Origin: Dyella acidisoli
GTDB lineage: Bacteria; Pseudomonadota; Gammaproteobacteria; Xanthomonadales; Rhodanobacteraceae
Assembly: GCF_030160295.1 (NCBI RefSeq)
Contig: NZ_BSOB01000005.1
Coordinates: 1 to 64,000, forward strand
Direction of reading: 5' to 3'
Length of the DNA: 64,000 bases
In this document: piece after piece, positions 28,370 to 37,592 of the stretch
Layout: each line of letters opens with the position of its first letter
How positions within the stretch are numbered: position 1 is the first letter of the stretch
Notes under the pieces: model-generated
The model's database searches: none
Told to the model about the DNA's origin: nothing
Seen by the model: the letters and a program-made list of their open reading frames with translations, nothing else
Program-made: the position numbers and the translations under genes

Positions 28370-29236
28370 ATGGCCGCAACATCAAGTTCAATGAATAAGG
28401 TTCTCATCGTCGGTCTTCTGCAAAACGATGATGATCACAGCATGGAAAATATGGCAGTAGGCTTTGCCGAACTCGTCAAAGCTAGATCCGGTTTTCCGAC
28501 CAGAGTCAATGTGCGTTCGGCCGACGAACTCAAAAAGCTTATGCGCAGCACTGAAGGGATGTTTAACGAAGTGATGTTTGCCGGGCATTCTTGCTTCTAT
28601 GGCGGCCCCAGCGAGGCACCTCTTCGCTTTGAAGACCGTAGGTTGGGCGGCCTACCCATTGGCGACGTCGTTGACTTCGCGTGGCATTGCATAAAAACGT
28701 ATAAGGTCAACGAGATTAGTATTTGGTGCTGCGAAGTTGCCACAAGAAGAGGTTTTCATATGGGCAGCAGCGGCGCTGGCGAACTAATAGCACCGATGTA
28801 TCAAGGTCACATAGTCAACGTACATCGTCGTGTTAAAAAAAATGACTACGCAAGAGTAAGTACGCTGGAATTCATATGTCTTGATATTGCAAAGAAATGT
28901 ATAGCTGCTGGCATCATAAAGCCAATAATTATACGTGGTATCAACGGGGTGGGTTATATTGGAAAGGGAAAGGGTGGTGTGCTCGAGGTGGAAGCAATTG
29001 ATTATCGGAATTACAATCTAGTACAGAGATTGAATGCCGCAAAAAGCCTTCCAGCAACCGTCGGTGCCTTGAAAAAAAAAGAAGCCATTGCCAAGTGTGA
29101 GAAGGCTATCGAGGATGAGATAGCAAAGAGGACTTCACCACACATTATTGGTTTTCAGCTAAATATAGATGCATATTTTTTTAATAAAAGAAAAAATCTT
29201 GGCACTGTGGTTATAGAAGATGAGCTAGAAGAGTAG
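28370..29236 (+). CDS. Putative clan CD (caspase/C80-like) cysteine peptidase, function unknown
   Basis: 288 residues, no signal peptide. The first strand, KVLIVGLLQND, and a second, NEVMFAGHSCF, lead to His73; a third strand, NEISIWCCEVA, leads to Cys120/Cys121. A His after one strand (GHS/GHG) and a Cys at the end of the next (xxCE) is the catalytic pattern of clan CD peptidases: caspases, CHAT domains and the C80 domain of RTX toxins. Spacing of 47-48 residues is plausible. No caspase or CHAT family match can be asserted beyond this. The second half is AT-rich with many Lys, Ile and AAA/ATA codons, unlike the neighbours, suggesting horizontal acquisition. No partner gene is evident. Confidence 0.6.
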   Translation: MAATSSSMNKVLIVGLLQNDDDHSMENMAVGFAELVKARSGFPTRVNVRSADELKKLMRSTEGMFNEVMFAGHSCFYGGPSEAPLRFEDRRLGGLPIGDVVDFAWHCIKTYKVNEISIWCCEVATRRGFHMGSSGAGELIAPMYQGHIVNVHRRVKKNDYARVSTLEFICLDIAKKCIAAGIIKPIIIRGINGVGYIGKGKGGVLEVEAIDYRNYNLVQRLNAAKSLPATVGALKKKEAIAKCEKAIEDEIAKRTSPHIIGFQLNIDAYFFNKRKNLGTVVIEDELEE

Positions 29237-29308
29237 CTACTTATAATCATCTAAAAACATCTGAACGCTTCGCCGGAATCGTGGCCTACCCGGAGGCAGG
29301 AGGTGGAT

Positions 29309-29331
29309 ATGACATGCCGAAACCATGTCAT
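29309..29331. promoter_or_regulatory. Perfect inverted repeat upstream of the AraC remnant
   Basis: ATGACATG and CATGTCAT flank a seven-base spacer (CCGAAAC). It could be a transcription factor site or an mRNA hairpin downstream of the peptidase-like gene. No T-run follows. Confidence 0.35.
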
Positions 29332-29398
29332 TGGTCGGATTTTATAGTTGATAGAGTTCAGTGGTCGAAGCGTTTCGGTTGGCAGTAACCACTGACTC

Positions 29399-29625
29399 TT
29401 CATCGCTGGGCGATATGCGTCAACGGCACGAGTTGTGGGCATGAGCGAGCGCGCACTGCAGCGCCGCATCACCGACGAAGGAAAGATTTTTCGCGAGCCT
29501 CTCGTGGAAGCGCGCCAGGAATTGGGGCGCCAACTGTTGTCCCACGCAGCAGCCGATATCGACGAAGTAGCTTGTCAGCTCTAGGGATTGGGAAGGAGTG
29601 ACGCCGAGCCGGTGGCGAGAGCTCA
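29399..29625 (+). pseudogene. AraC-type regulator, C-terminal remnant
   Basis: One frame gives ARVVGMSERALQRRITDEGK and on to DIDEVACQL before a TAG at 29582; this is the first helix-turn-helix of an AraC/XylS domain (usual form GMSxRTLQRRLxxEG). Just beyond, another frame reads DWEGVTPSRWREL, which matches the usual AraC end (GxTPxxWRxL). About 13 residues of the second helix-turn-helix are missing and the frame has changed, and nothing upstream encodes the sensor half. So this is a deleted, frame-shifted fragment. From 29626 to 30063 I see no gene; the promoter of the chemosensory operon must lie there. Confidence 0.6.
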
Positions 29626-30063
29626 ACGTCAATGGTCCCCAGAAGCGTCAACGCCTAATCCATTAACCGGCCTGAGAGAAATAGCGAAAGTAGGGTATCT
29701 CGAGCCCTGGCTAGCTCGATGCACGGCCGAGGCGATTGACATATCAGCAAGGTCCATGAGCGGCAGGGCAGCCGCACGAGTAACAGGACGAAGTTACGGA
29801 AGCGAATACTTCAGATCGGCCTTCATATAATCTCGACCGCATTTACACGTGCCATTAACATTTCTAGTGGAACGGAACGCTAAGCAATAAAGTTATTGAT
29901 TGCCAATACACAGAAGTATAACGTCCACTACGCCATCGCTGACCGTGGTGCGCGGGTCGCGACGATCTTCCAGTATCGGGTGCGGCAAAAGGGGTGATCC
30001 AGGGAGTGGTGATCTGATCGAAAGTGTCATTGCCAGTGTCCTTGCTCAAGGCCGACTTCTGGG

Positions 30064-30543
30064 GTGCCGATCGATATGTGCGACCAGGAAAACTATGTCG
30101 TTTTTCTTCTCGACGAAAAGCGTTACGCGCTGTATTTGACCGCGGTCGAAAGAGTGGTGCACGCGGTGTACGTCACTCCTCTGGCAAAAGCCCCCGATAT
30201 CGTTCTAGGCGTCGTAAGCCTGCAGGGGCGGATCGTGCCGGTCTTCAATGTGCGTCGGCGGTTTCACCTGTCGGAACGAGAAGTTCACCTGGCTGATCAG
30301 ATCATTTTTGCGCGTACCGAGCGACGAACGGTGGCGCTATGGGTCGACATGGTCACGGGTGTGATCGAGTGCGATAAATCGGATGTGACCCATGCCGGGG
30401 ACATCCTGCCAGCGATGGAGTATGTGCGGGGTGTCATCCAGCTTGATGATGGATTGGTCCTGGTGCATGACCTCGATGCTTTTCTGTCACTGGATGAAGA
30501 AAAGCTGCTGGATGGCGCATTGGAAGCAAGCCACTCCCTATGA
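30064..30543 (+). CDS. CheW-type coupling protein (WspB-like)
   Basis: 159 residues (GTG at 30064; an in-frame ATG at 30076 is equally possible). One CheW domain fills the protein: YVVFLLDEKRYALYLTAVER at the start, LGVVSLQGRIVPVFNVRRRF in the centre and VRGVIQLDDGLVLVHDLDAF at the end, all standard CheW strands. It links receptor and kinase in the chemosensory array. First gene of a seven-gene run; its stop overlaps the CheR start. Confidence 0.92.
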   Translation: MPIDMCDQENYVVFLLDEKRYALYLTAVERVVHAVYVTPLAKAPDIVLGVVSLQGRIVPVFNVRRRFHLSEREVHLADQIIFARTERRTVALWVDMVTGVIECDKSDVTHAGDILPAMEYVRGVIQLDDGLVLVHDLDAFLSLDEEKLLDGALEASHSL

Positions 30544-31973
30544 TGCAGCCGACGATTCCCGCACAGACTTTGTCGAAGCTCAGCGATTGGCTTGCCACCC
30601 GCATGGGCTTGAACTTCCCCATGGAGCGCAGGAGCGATCTGGAGCGAGGCATGGCCGCTGCCGCCTCGGCCTTTGGCATGCCCAACGCCGAGTCCTGTGC
30701 AAATTGGTTGCTGTCTACGCCACCGACGCGCGGTCAGATTGAGACATTGGCCAGTTGTCTGACGATCGGTGAAACGTATTTCTTTCGCGATGAGTGCTGC
30801 TTCACGGCATTGGAGATGAATGTACTGCCGGAGCTGATTCATGCACGGATGAAAAGTGAGCGGCGTTTGCGTATTTGGAGTGCCGGTTGTTGCACTGGCG
30901 AGGAACCTTATTCCATCGCCATGTTGATTGATCGGCTTATTCCGGACGTCCATGATTGGAATGTGGCCATTCTGGCTACCGATATAAATCCTTCGTTTCT
31001 GCGAAGGGCATCAAAAGGTGTCTATGCGCAATGGTCGTTCCGAAACACGTCGGTCAGGGCTGAGTCCATGGATGGATACTTTCAACGCATTTCTGCGTCG
31101 CAGCGCGAAATAAAGCCACGTATACGAAAATATGTATCGTTTTCGTATCTAAATCTTGCCGATGATATCTATCCATCCATAGCGAACAATACCAACGCCA
31201 TGGATATCATTTTTTGCCGCAACGTGATGCAGTATTTCACTGCGGACCAGGCGGAACGGGTTTGCAGGAAGCTTCAGGATTCGTTGATTGACGGCGGATG
31301 GTTGATTGTCGCGCCTGCTGAGACCTGGGTGCATCCACGCCAGGGCCTGAAGATGGTGGAATTTCCCGGCGCGATTTTTTATCAAAAGCATGAGCATGAG
31401 AGCGATGAAGCGTCGATGCCGCCGGCAAGGAAAGTTTATCCGACATTCGAATTGCCTTCCTTGAAACATCCCGTCGGGAAGAGTGTGCCGGCAAGCAAGC
31501 AGATCAAGGTGCCTGAAACGCGGAAAGAGACTGCATCGATATCAATTGAGCACGTGGGACCGGTGTCCTACCACCAGGCCAGAAGCTACGCCAACGAGGG
31601 AAAGTTGACCGAAGCCGCGGAGTGCTGTGAAACAGTCATCGCTGCCAACAAGACCGATCCGAACCCTCAGTATTTGCTAGCCATGATCAAGCAAGAGCAA
31701 GGCCAGTACGAGCAGGCCGTGCAATCGCTAAAGCGTGCCTTGTATCTCGACCCTTCGTTTGTGCTGGCCCATTTTGCGTTGGGCAATCTTTATTCGTTGA
31801 TCGGACGACCTCGCGATGCAAGACGATATTTCAGAAACGCGCTTGACCTTCTGCTTCCGCTATCCAAGGGAGAGGTCGTTCCCGAGTCGGATGGACTGAG
31901 CGCCGGTCGCCTCGAAGAAATTGTTACGACCTTGCTGGAAAGTCTTGATGGGGTTGCAGCGGCGAACTCATAA
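30540..31973 (+). CDS. CheR-type receptor methyltransferase with C-terminal TPR (WspC-like)
   Basis: 477 residues. The N-terminal helical CheR domain is followed by the SAM-binding methyltransferase with LRIWSAGCCTGEEPYSIAML and ILATDINPSFLRRA; the LIDGGWLIVAPAE segment is the late Rossmann strand. Residues about 340-450 carry tetratricopeptide-type helices (YHQARSYANEGKLTEAAECC; QYEQAVQSLKRALYLDPSFV), as in WspC and FrzF-like CheRs that recognise their receptor through the TPR. It should methylate Glu residues of the MCP encoded two genes later. Start overlaps the CheW stop by four bases. Confidence 0.93.
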   Translation: MMQPTIPAQTLSKLSDWLATRMGLNFPMERRSDLERGMAAAASAFGMPNAESCANWLLSTPPTRGQIETLASCLTIGETYFFRDECCFTALEMNVLPELIHARMKSERRLRIWSAGCCTGEEPYSIAMLIDRLIPDVHDWNVAILATDINPSFLRRASKGVYAQWSFRNTSVRAESMDGYFQRISASQREIKPRIRKYVSFSYLNLADDIYPSIANNTNAMDIIFCRNVMQYFTADQAERVCRKLQDSLIDGGWLIVAPAETWVHPRQGLKMVEFPGAIFYQKHEHESDEASMPPARKVYPTFELPSLKHPVGKSVPASKQIKVPETRKETASISIEHVGPVSYHQARSYANEGKLTEAAECCETVIAANKTDPNPQYLLAMIKQEQGQYEQAVQSLKRALYLDPSFVLAHFALGNLYSLIGRPRDARRYFRNALDLLLPLSKGEVVPESDGLSAGRLEEIVTTLLESLDGVAAANS

Positions 31974-31987
31974 AGGGGATGCATGGT

Positions 31988-32629
31988 ATGCAGAGCGGTG
32001 AATCCAAATTGAGCAGGACATCGGCCGTTGGTTTCGACTACGGAAGAATAGAAAGGAAACTGGCTGCCGCGCATGCCGCCATCGAGTCGGTCTGGACGCC
32101 GACACCCGAAGAGAGTCGAAAGATCCTCGCGTCGAGAGCGCAGGCGCTGGCCATGGAGAAGTTGGCGGATGAGGCAGTTGAGACGTATATCGAAGTTGTG
32201 GAATTCAATTTGGCCTACGAACGCTACGCCATCGAATCCCACTACGTGCGTGAGGTCTATCCACTTGAAAACCTCACTCCAGTGCCATGCACGCCATCGT
32301 ACTTACTCGGCGTCGTCAATCTGCGGGGCGAGATCACCTCGGTCATCGACATCCGGGTATTTTTCGATCTTCCCAAAACGGGGCTTCCCGATCTCAACAA
32401 GGTTATCGTGCTTGAATCGGAGCACATGAGTTTTGGCGTATTGGTCGATGCCGTTGCAAGAGTGGACAAGATTCGAGTTGCCGATATTCAACCGGCATTG
32501 CCAGCCACGACCCGGATCCACGAAACCTATCTCAAAGGCCTGACAGCGGACTGTGTGGCGATTCTGGATGGCGGGAGGTTGCTGTCCGACGCGGGTATCG
32601 TCGTAAACGAGCAGATACACGAAAGTTGA
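31988..32629 (+). CDS. CheW-type coupling protein, second copy (WspD-like)
   Basis: 213 residues from the ATG at 31988, nine bases after AAAGGGG; the ATG at 31979 touches that site and is less likely. An N-terminal extension of about 65 residues (IERKLAAAHAAIESVWTPTP) precedes the CheW domain (VVEFNLAYERYAIESHYVRE; LLGVVNLRGEITSVIDIRVF). The longer second CheW between CheR and the receptor/kinase genes is as in wsp operons. Confidence 0.92.
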   Translation: MQSGESKLSRTSAVGFDYGRIERKLAAAHAAIESVWTPTPEESRKILASRAQALAMEKLADEAVETYIEVVEFNLAYERYAIESHYVREVYPLENLTPVPCTPSYLLGVVNLRGEITSVIDIRVFFDLPKTGLPDLNKVIVLESEHMSFGVLVDAVARVDKIRVADIQPALPATTRIHETYLKGLTADCVAILDGGRLLSDAGIVVNEQIHES

Positions 32630-32668
32630 GCGGAAAAACTCATCCAAAATACCAGGCAAGGGGGCAAT

Positions 32669-34138
32669 ATGAAATTCACCGTTGGGGCGAAAATAGGTGC
32701 CGGTTATGCCGTCGCCTTAATCATCATTGCCGTGTTCGGCATTGCTTCGTATCGGAACGCCAGCGGCTATGTGGACGCCGTGCAGCAGCGCGCGAACGAT
32801 TATCAGGTGATCGAGAATCTAACTGCCACGCTTTCGTCCATGCAGGATGCAGAAACAGGGCAGCGTGGCTACTTGATCGTAGGCGAGGATCGCTATCTGG
32901 CTCCCTACAATGAAGCATTAGTGAGTGCATACAAGAATTTGCAGAACCTTAAAGCGCTTATCGGCAGCAATGCAGAGCAGCAGCGAGAGCTCGATCAACT
33001 CCACTCGCTGATAGACGCCAAGTTCGACGAGCTCAAGGAAACCATCGCACTGCGGCGGGACAAGGGGTTTCAAGCCGCCGAGCAGGTGGTGCAAACGGAT
33101 AAGGGCAAGAAGATCATGGACGACATAAGGGCTGTCATAGCGGACATGAGCAGCAAGGCAAAGGCGACGCTGGACCAGAGTGATGCCGAACTCACCGTCA
33201 AATCGAATGCTTCCATTCATACTATCGCCTATGGCATACCGATTGCCTGCGCAGCATTGGCGTTGCTGGGTTTTGTGATCGTACGCAAGATTACGCACGA
33301 GCTTCGGGAAGGCATTACCAAGCTGGCATCCTCCGCATCGGAAATACTTGCCACGACCACCCAGCTTGCCTCCAGTGTCGTGCAGACGGCTACCGCTGTC
33401 AGCGAGACGACGGCGACCGTGGAAGAGGTAAAACAGACGGCGCAGCTCGCGACCGAAAAAGCGCGCTATGTTCTGGACAGTGCGCAAAGGGCGTCGACTG
33501 TTTCTACGGCGGGCCGTACTGCGGTGGACGATACCGTGCAAGGGATGCACCGCATTCAATCGCAAATGGAATCCGTCGCAGACAGCATCGTCCGGCTGAG
33601 CGAGCAAAGTCAGGCGATCGGCGAGATCATTGCTACCGTCAATGGATTGGCCGAGCAGTCGAACTTGCTTGCGGTCAACGCCGCGATCGAGGCAACCAAA
33701 GCCGGTGAGCAAGGCAAGGGCTTCGGCGTGGTGGCGCAGGAAATAAAAAGCCTTGCCGAGCAGTCCAAGCAAGCAACGGCCCAGGTGCGGACCATTCTGG
33801 GTGACATCCAGAAAGCGACCAGCGCCGCCGTGCTCGCTACTGAACAGGGCAGCAAGGCCGTGGAGGCCGGCGTAAAACAAACCGGCGATACCGGTGATTC
33901 CATTCGCATGCTGGCTGACAACATTACGGAAGCGGCCCAAGCCGCCACGCAAATCGCCGCGTCCAGCCAACAGCAGATGGTGGGCATGGATCAGGTCGTG
34001 GTAGCGATGGAGAGCATCAAGCAGGCCAGCACGCAAAATGTGGCGGGTACGCGCCAGGCGGAAGAAGCGGCGAAAAGTCTGCATCAGCTGGGGATGCGGC
34101 TGGGTGATCTGATCGGAAGCCATCGCGCAGCGGTGTGA
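32669..34138 (+). CDS. Methyl-accepting chemotaxis protein with CHASE3-type sensor (WspA-like)
   Basis: 489 residues. Two membrane helices (about 9-27 and 187-205) flank a helical periplasmic domain of the CHASE3 type (SSMQDAETGQRGYLIVGEDR). The cytoplasmic coiled coil has the conserved signalling tip EQSNLLAVNAAIEATKAGEQ around residues 332-351. There is no C-terminal CheR-binding pentapeptide; the protein ends LIGSHRAAV. CHASE3 receptors often respond to surface contact or envelope stress rather than to nutrients. The stop overlaps the CheA start. Confidence 0.93.
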   Translation: MKFTVGAKIGAGYAVALIIIAVFGIASYRNASGYVDAVQQRANDYQVIENLTATLSSMQDAETGQRGYLIVGEDRYLAPYNEALVSAYKNLQNLKALIGSNAEQQRELDQLHSLIDAKFDELKETIALRRDKGFQAAEQVVQTDKGKKIMDDIRAVIADMSSKAKATLDQSDAELTVKSNASIHTIAYGIPIACAALALLGFVIVRKITHELREGITKLASSASEILATTTQLASSVVQTATAVSETTATVEEVKQTAQLATEKARYVLDSAQRASTVSTAGRTAVDDTVQGMHRIQSQMESVADSIVRLSEQSQAIGEIIATVNGLAEQSNLLAVNAAIEATKAGEQGKGFGVVAQEIKSLAEQSKQATAQVRTILGDIQKATSAAVLATEQGSKAVEAGVKQTGDTGDSIRMLADNITEAAQAATQIAASSQQQMVGMDQVVVAMESIKQASTQNVAGTRQAEEAAKSLHQLGMRLGDLIGSHRAAV

Positions 34139-36471
34139 CGGTCATGAGCAAGAATCCCCACGACAAGAAAAGCGATGATCTTCTCGAGCGGCTGCGTGCG
34201 ACTTTCCAGTCGGAGGCTGACGAGCATCTGAAGTCGATGTCATCGGACTTGCTGACGTTGGAGCACGCGTCCTCAGACGAATCGAAAAACCTGGTCGAGG
34301 CCATATTCCGCAGTGCGCACAGCCTCAAAGGGGCTGCGCAGTCGGTAAACCTTGAACCCATCGGGGTGGTATGTCAGTCACTGGAAAGCGTCCTGGCCGC
34401 TTTGAAAGCACGGCGGCTCGAGCTTATGCCACCGCTGCTCAATCTCCTGCACGAGTCGCTCGACGCGATTGGTCATCTGCTTTCGATGGACGTGGCGTTA
34501 TTAGGCAAGCGCCAACCACTGGCGGCGGCAGTGGCACGGCGGCTCGATGATGCGCTGAAGGAGCCGCCGACAAACGCTGGACAGCTTGACGAGCCCGCTA
34601 CCGAAGCGCCAGCCGAGATGCCGCACGTTACCCCCATCGTAGCTCCGGAAACCGTGCGTGTTTCCATCGCGAAATTGGATACGGTGATGCGGCACGTGGA
34701 GGAGCTGCTTGCACCTCGCCTGGCTGCAAGTCAGCGCCTGCTGGAGCTGCGCGAGGCTGTTGCGATGCTCGCAACGTGGAAGAAGCAGCGGGCACGCCTG
34801 CAACCCATCTTGCGCGTAATCGAGCATTCGCTGCAGGCTCCGTCGTTGGGTGTGACGGGGGAAGGCGGCGATCATGGCGCTCTGAATGGCGCGACAAGCC
34901 GGAAGCAGGAGCTATTGAAGCTGCTCGAGTATTTGGATGGCGAGCAGGTGCAAATGAAAGTTCTGGAGGATCACCTGGCCAGACTCAGTCGATCCGGGGA
35001 GCACGACCAACGCGCTCTGGCCGGCATGAGTGACAGTCTGTTGCGCGATTGCAAGGAGATGCAGCTGTTACCGTTCTCTTCGCTGCTGGAAGGCTTCCCA
35101 CGGCTTGTTCGCGGGCTGGCCCGCGAGCAAGGCAAGACCGTGGAACTGGTGATGCAGGGAGGTGACATTGAAATCGATCGGCGCATTCTGGACGCGATGA
35201 AGGACCCTCTCATTCATTTGCTGCGCAATAGCATTGATCACGGCATCAGCACACCCACGGTGCGAAGCGCCAAGGGCAAGTCGCCGCAGGGCATGATTAC
35301 GGTGGCCATCTCGCAAAAGGACAGCGGCAAGGTCGAGGTGGTCGTCGCTGACGATGGCGCGGGTATCGATGTCTCCGCAGTGAAGGCAGCAGCCAGCAAG
35401 CTCGGAACCACCTCCTTGCAGGATGGAGGTGGCACGGATGAGCAGGATGCGTTGGCTTTGGTATTCAAATCCGGCCTCAGCACCAGCCCCATCATCACGG
35501 ATGTCTCCGGTCGCGGTCTGGGATTGGCGATCGTTCGCGAAAAGGTCGAGAAGCTGGGCGGAAGTATCGCCATTGAATCGCATCGCGATACCGGGACAGC
35601 GTTTCGCATCGTCCTTCCGTTGATGCTGGCGAATTTCCACGGTTTGATCGTTCGCGAAGGCGGCCAACTTTTCGTCATTCCAACCATCCACGTCGAACGC
35701 GTGACGCGTTTGCCGAATAGCGATATTCGTACGGTGGAAAATCGGGAAACGATTCTCGTGAATCGTCAGGCGGTATCACTGGTGAAGCTTGGCGATGTGC
35801 TGGAGATGCCGCGATCACGTGCGGACGAACCACAAGCGCATAGCACGTTGGCGGTGGTCGTTGACATGGCACACGTGAAGGTGGCGTTCCGCGTGGACGA
35901 GATACTTGGCGAGCACGAAGTGCTGGTCAAACCGCTGGGCCGCCAACTGGTGCGCGTACGCAATGTTGCCGGTGCGAGCGTACTGGGTACGGGGCAGGTC
36001 GTACCGGTATTGAACGTTTCAGACTTGCTGAAATCGGCAATGAGGCAAGCGTTCACGCCACAGGCCGCCAGTGCCGACTCAGTCAACGGTAAAAGCGAAG
36101 TTGCCGAAAAGCTATCGATCCTCGTGGTCGAGGACTCGATCACCTCACGATCCCTGCTAAAGGGCATCCTCGAGACAGCGGGTTATCGGGTCAGTACGGC
36201 AGTAGACGGTGTGGATGGCTTTACTACGCTCAAGACCGGCAAGTTCGATCTGGTCATCTCCGATGTGGAAATGCCGCGCATGGATGGCTTTGACCTTACC
36301 GCCAAATTACGTGCCGACAAACAGCTGTCGGATTTACCAGTGGTGCTGGTGACGGCGCTGGGATCGCGCGAACACCGCGAACGTGGGATCGATGTAGGCG
36401 CCAATGCCTACATCGTGAAGAGCAGTTTTGATCAGAGCAATTTGCTGGATGCCGTTAGGAGGTTGGTATGA
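34135..36471 (+). CDS. CheA-type histidine kinase with fused receiver (WspE-like)
   Basis: 778 residues (GTG at 34135, or ATG at 34144). The HPt domain has His62 in IFRSAHSLKGAAQSV. The dimerisation and ATPase parts follow (LIHLLRNSIDHGIS; ADDGAGIDV; SGRGLGLAIVREKVEKLGGS), then a CheW-like regulatory domain and a C-terminal receiver with D710 in VISDVEMPRMDG. This HPt-kinase-CheW-REC order is that of WspE and FrzE. The fused receiver usually acts as a phosphate sink or intermediate. It should phosphorylate the CheB receiver and the receiver of the hybrid kinase at the end of the operon. Confidence 0.95.
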   Translation: MTVMSKNPHDKKSDDLLERLRATFQSEADEHLKSMSSDLLTLEHASSDESKNLVEAIFRSAHSLKGAAQSVNLEPIGVVCQSLESVLAALKARRLELMPPLLNLLHESLDAIGHLLSMDVALLGKRQPLAAAVARRLDDALKEPPTNAGQLDEPATEAPAEMPHVTPIVAPETVRVSIAKLDTVMRHVEELLAPRLAASQRLLELREAVAMLATWKKQRARLQPILRVIEHSLQAPSLGVTGEGGDHGALNGATSRKQELLKLLEYLDGEQVQMKVLEDHLARLSRSGEHDQRALAGMSDSLLRDCKEMQLLPFSSLLEGFPRLVRGLAREQGKTVELVMQGGDIEIDRRILDAMKDPLIHLLRNSIDHGISTPTVRSAKGKSPQGMITVAISQKDSGKVEVVVADDGAGIDVSAVKAAASKLGTTSLQDGGGTDEQDALALVFKSGLSTSPIITDVSGRGLGLAIVREKVEKLGGSIAIESHRDTGTAFRIVLPLMLANFHGLIVREGGQLFVIPTIHVERVTRLPNSDIRTVENRETILVNRQAVSLVKLGDVLEMPRSRADEPQAHSTLAVVVDMAHVKVAFRVDEILGEHEVLVKPLGRQLVRVRNVAGASVLGTGQVVPVLNVSDLLKSAMRQAFTPQAASADSVNGKSEVAEKLSILVVEDSITSRSLLKGILETAGYRVSTAVDGVDGFTTLKTGKFDLVISDVEMPRMDGFDLTAKLRADKQLSDLPVVLVTALGSREHRERGIDVGANAYIVKSSFDQSNLLDAVRRLV

Positions 36472-36525
36472 CGCCACCCGATGGATCCCGATCCTTTCTC
36501 TAGAGGTTTCCAGGAGGAAACGCGC

Positions 36526-37572
36526 GTGATCAAGGTTCTTATCGTGGAAGACTCGTCCACGGTCCGCGATTTTCTTGTTTACGTGCTGGGTTCGGACCCC
36601 GACCTGAAAGTAGTCGGTACCGCGCGCGATGGCGAAGAAGCATTGGATGCCGTGCGTCGTTATAGGCCGGATGTCATCACGATGGACATCCACATGCCGA
36701 AGATGGATGGACTGGAAGCCACGCGCCGCATCATGGAAACCATACCTACGCCCATTGTTATCGTCTCTTCGAGCCGCGGTGCAAGCGAGTTGGCGGCAAC
36801 GTTCAAGGCCATCGAGGCTGGTGCGTTGACCGTGTTGGCAACGCCGAAGGCCATTGGTCATCCGCACCATGCAAGCACGGCAAAGGAATTGGTACAGACA
36901 GTAAAGCTGATGTCGGAAATCAAGCTGGTACGCCGTTGGCCGCGTACAAATAACGGGGCTTTCGCGTTATTGCCGGAAACGATGAGCCCATCGGCTCCGG
37001 CAAGAATTCGAGTGGTGGCCATCGGGGCTTCCACGGGCGGTCCGCCGGCGATTCAAGCGGTACTTAAACGCTTATCACGAGAATTTCCGATACCTGTGTT
37101 GATCGTGCAGCACATGACGACCAGCTTTACCGAAGGATTCGTCGAATGGCTTAGGCCGAGCATTAAGCTTCCGATCCATGTGGCCCGCAACAATGAGGTT
37201 ATGCAACCTGGGCATGTTTACGTGGCGCCAGACGGTTTTCAGATGAAGGTGTCGTACGGCGATGCCATCGTATTGACGACTGACCCGCCCGAGAGCGGCT
37301 CACGTCCATCGGCATCCTATCTATTTCGTTCCGTTGCCGAGGTTTACGGCGGAGAGGTTATCGCCGGCTTACTGAGCGGCATGGGGCGAGATGGTGCCCA
37401 AGCGCTGCGATTGCTGAGAGAGAAGGGTGCCATCACGTTTGCACAGGACGAGGCCAGTTCGGTCGTGCACGGCATGCCCGGTGAAGCCATTCGACTTCAT
37501 GCGGCGATGCACGTTCTATCTCTGGACAAGATTGCCGACATGTTCATAGCGGCCGCTCATCGACGCATATAA
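36526..37572 (+). CDS. CheB-type receptor methylesterase (WspF-like)
   Basis: 348 residues from a GTG at 36526 with AGGAGG eight bases upstream; an ATG at 36481 is in frame but lacks such a site and adds 15 non-homologous residues. The receiver has D54 in ITMDIHMPKMDG. The esterase domain has the catalytic Ser169 in GASTGGPPAIQ, His in VLIVQHM and Asp in LSGMGRDGA. It removes methyl groups from the receptor when phosphorylated, the adaptation arm of the system. Confidence 0.95.
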   Translation: MIKVLIVEDSSTVRDFLVYVLGSDPDLKVVGTARDGEEALDAVRRYRPDVITMDIHMPKMDGLEATRRIMETIPTPIVIVSSSRGASELAATFKAIEAGALTVLATPKAIGHPHHASTAKELVQTVKLMSEIKLVRRWPRTNNGAFALLPETMSPSAPARIRVVAIGASTGGPPAIQAVLKRLSREFPIPVLIVQHMTTSFTEGFVEWLRPSIKLPIHVARNNEVMQPGHVYVAPDGFQMKVSYGDAIVLTTDPPESGSRPSASYLFRSVAEVYGGEVIAGLLSGMGRDGAQALRLLREKGAITFAQDEASSVVHGMPGEAIRLHAAMHVLSLDKIADMFIAAAHRRI

Positions 37573-37592
37573 ACCACACTGGAAGGTGAATC

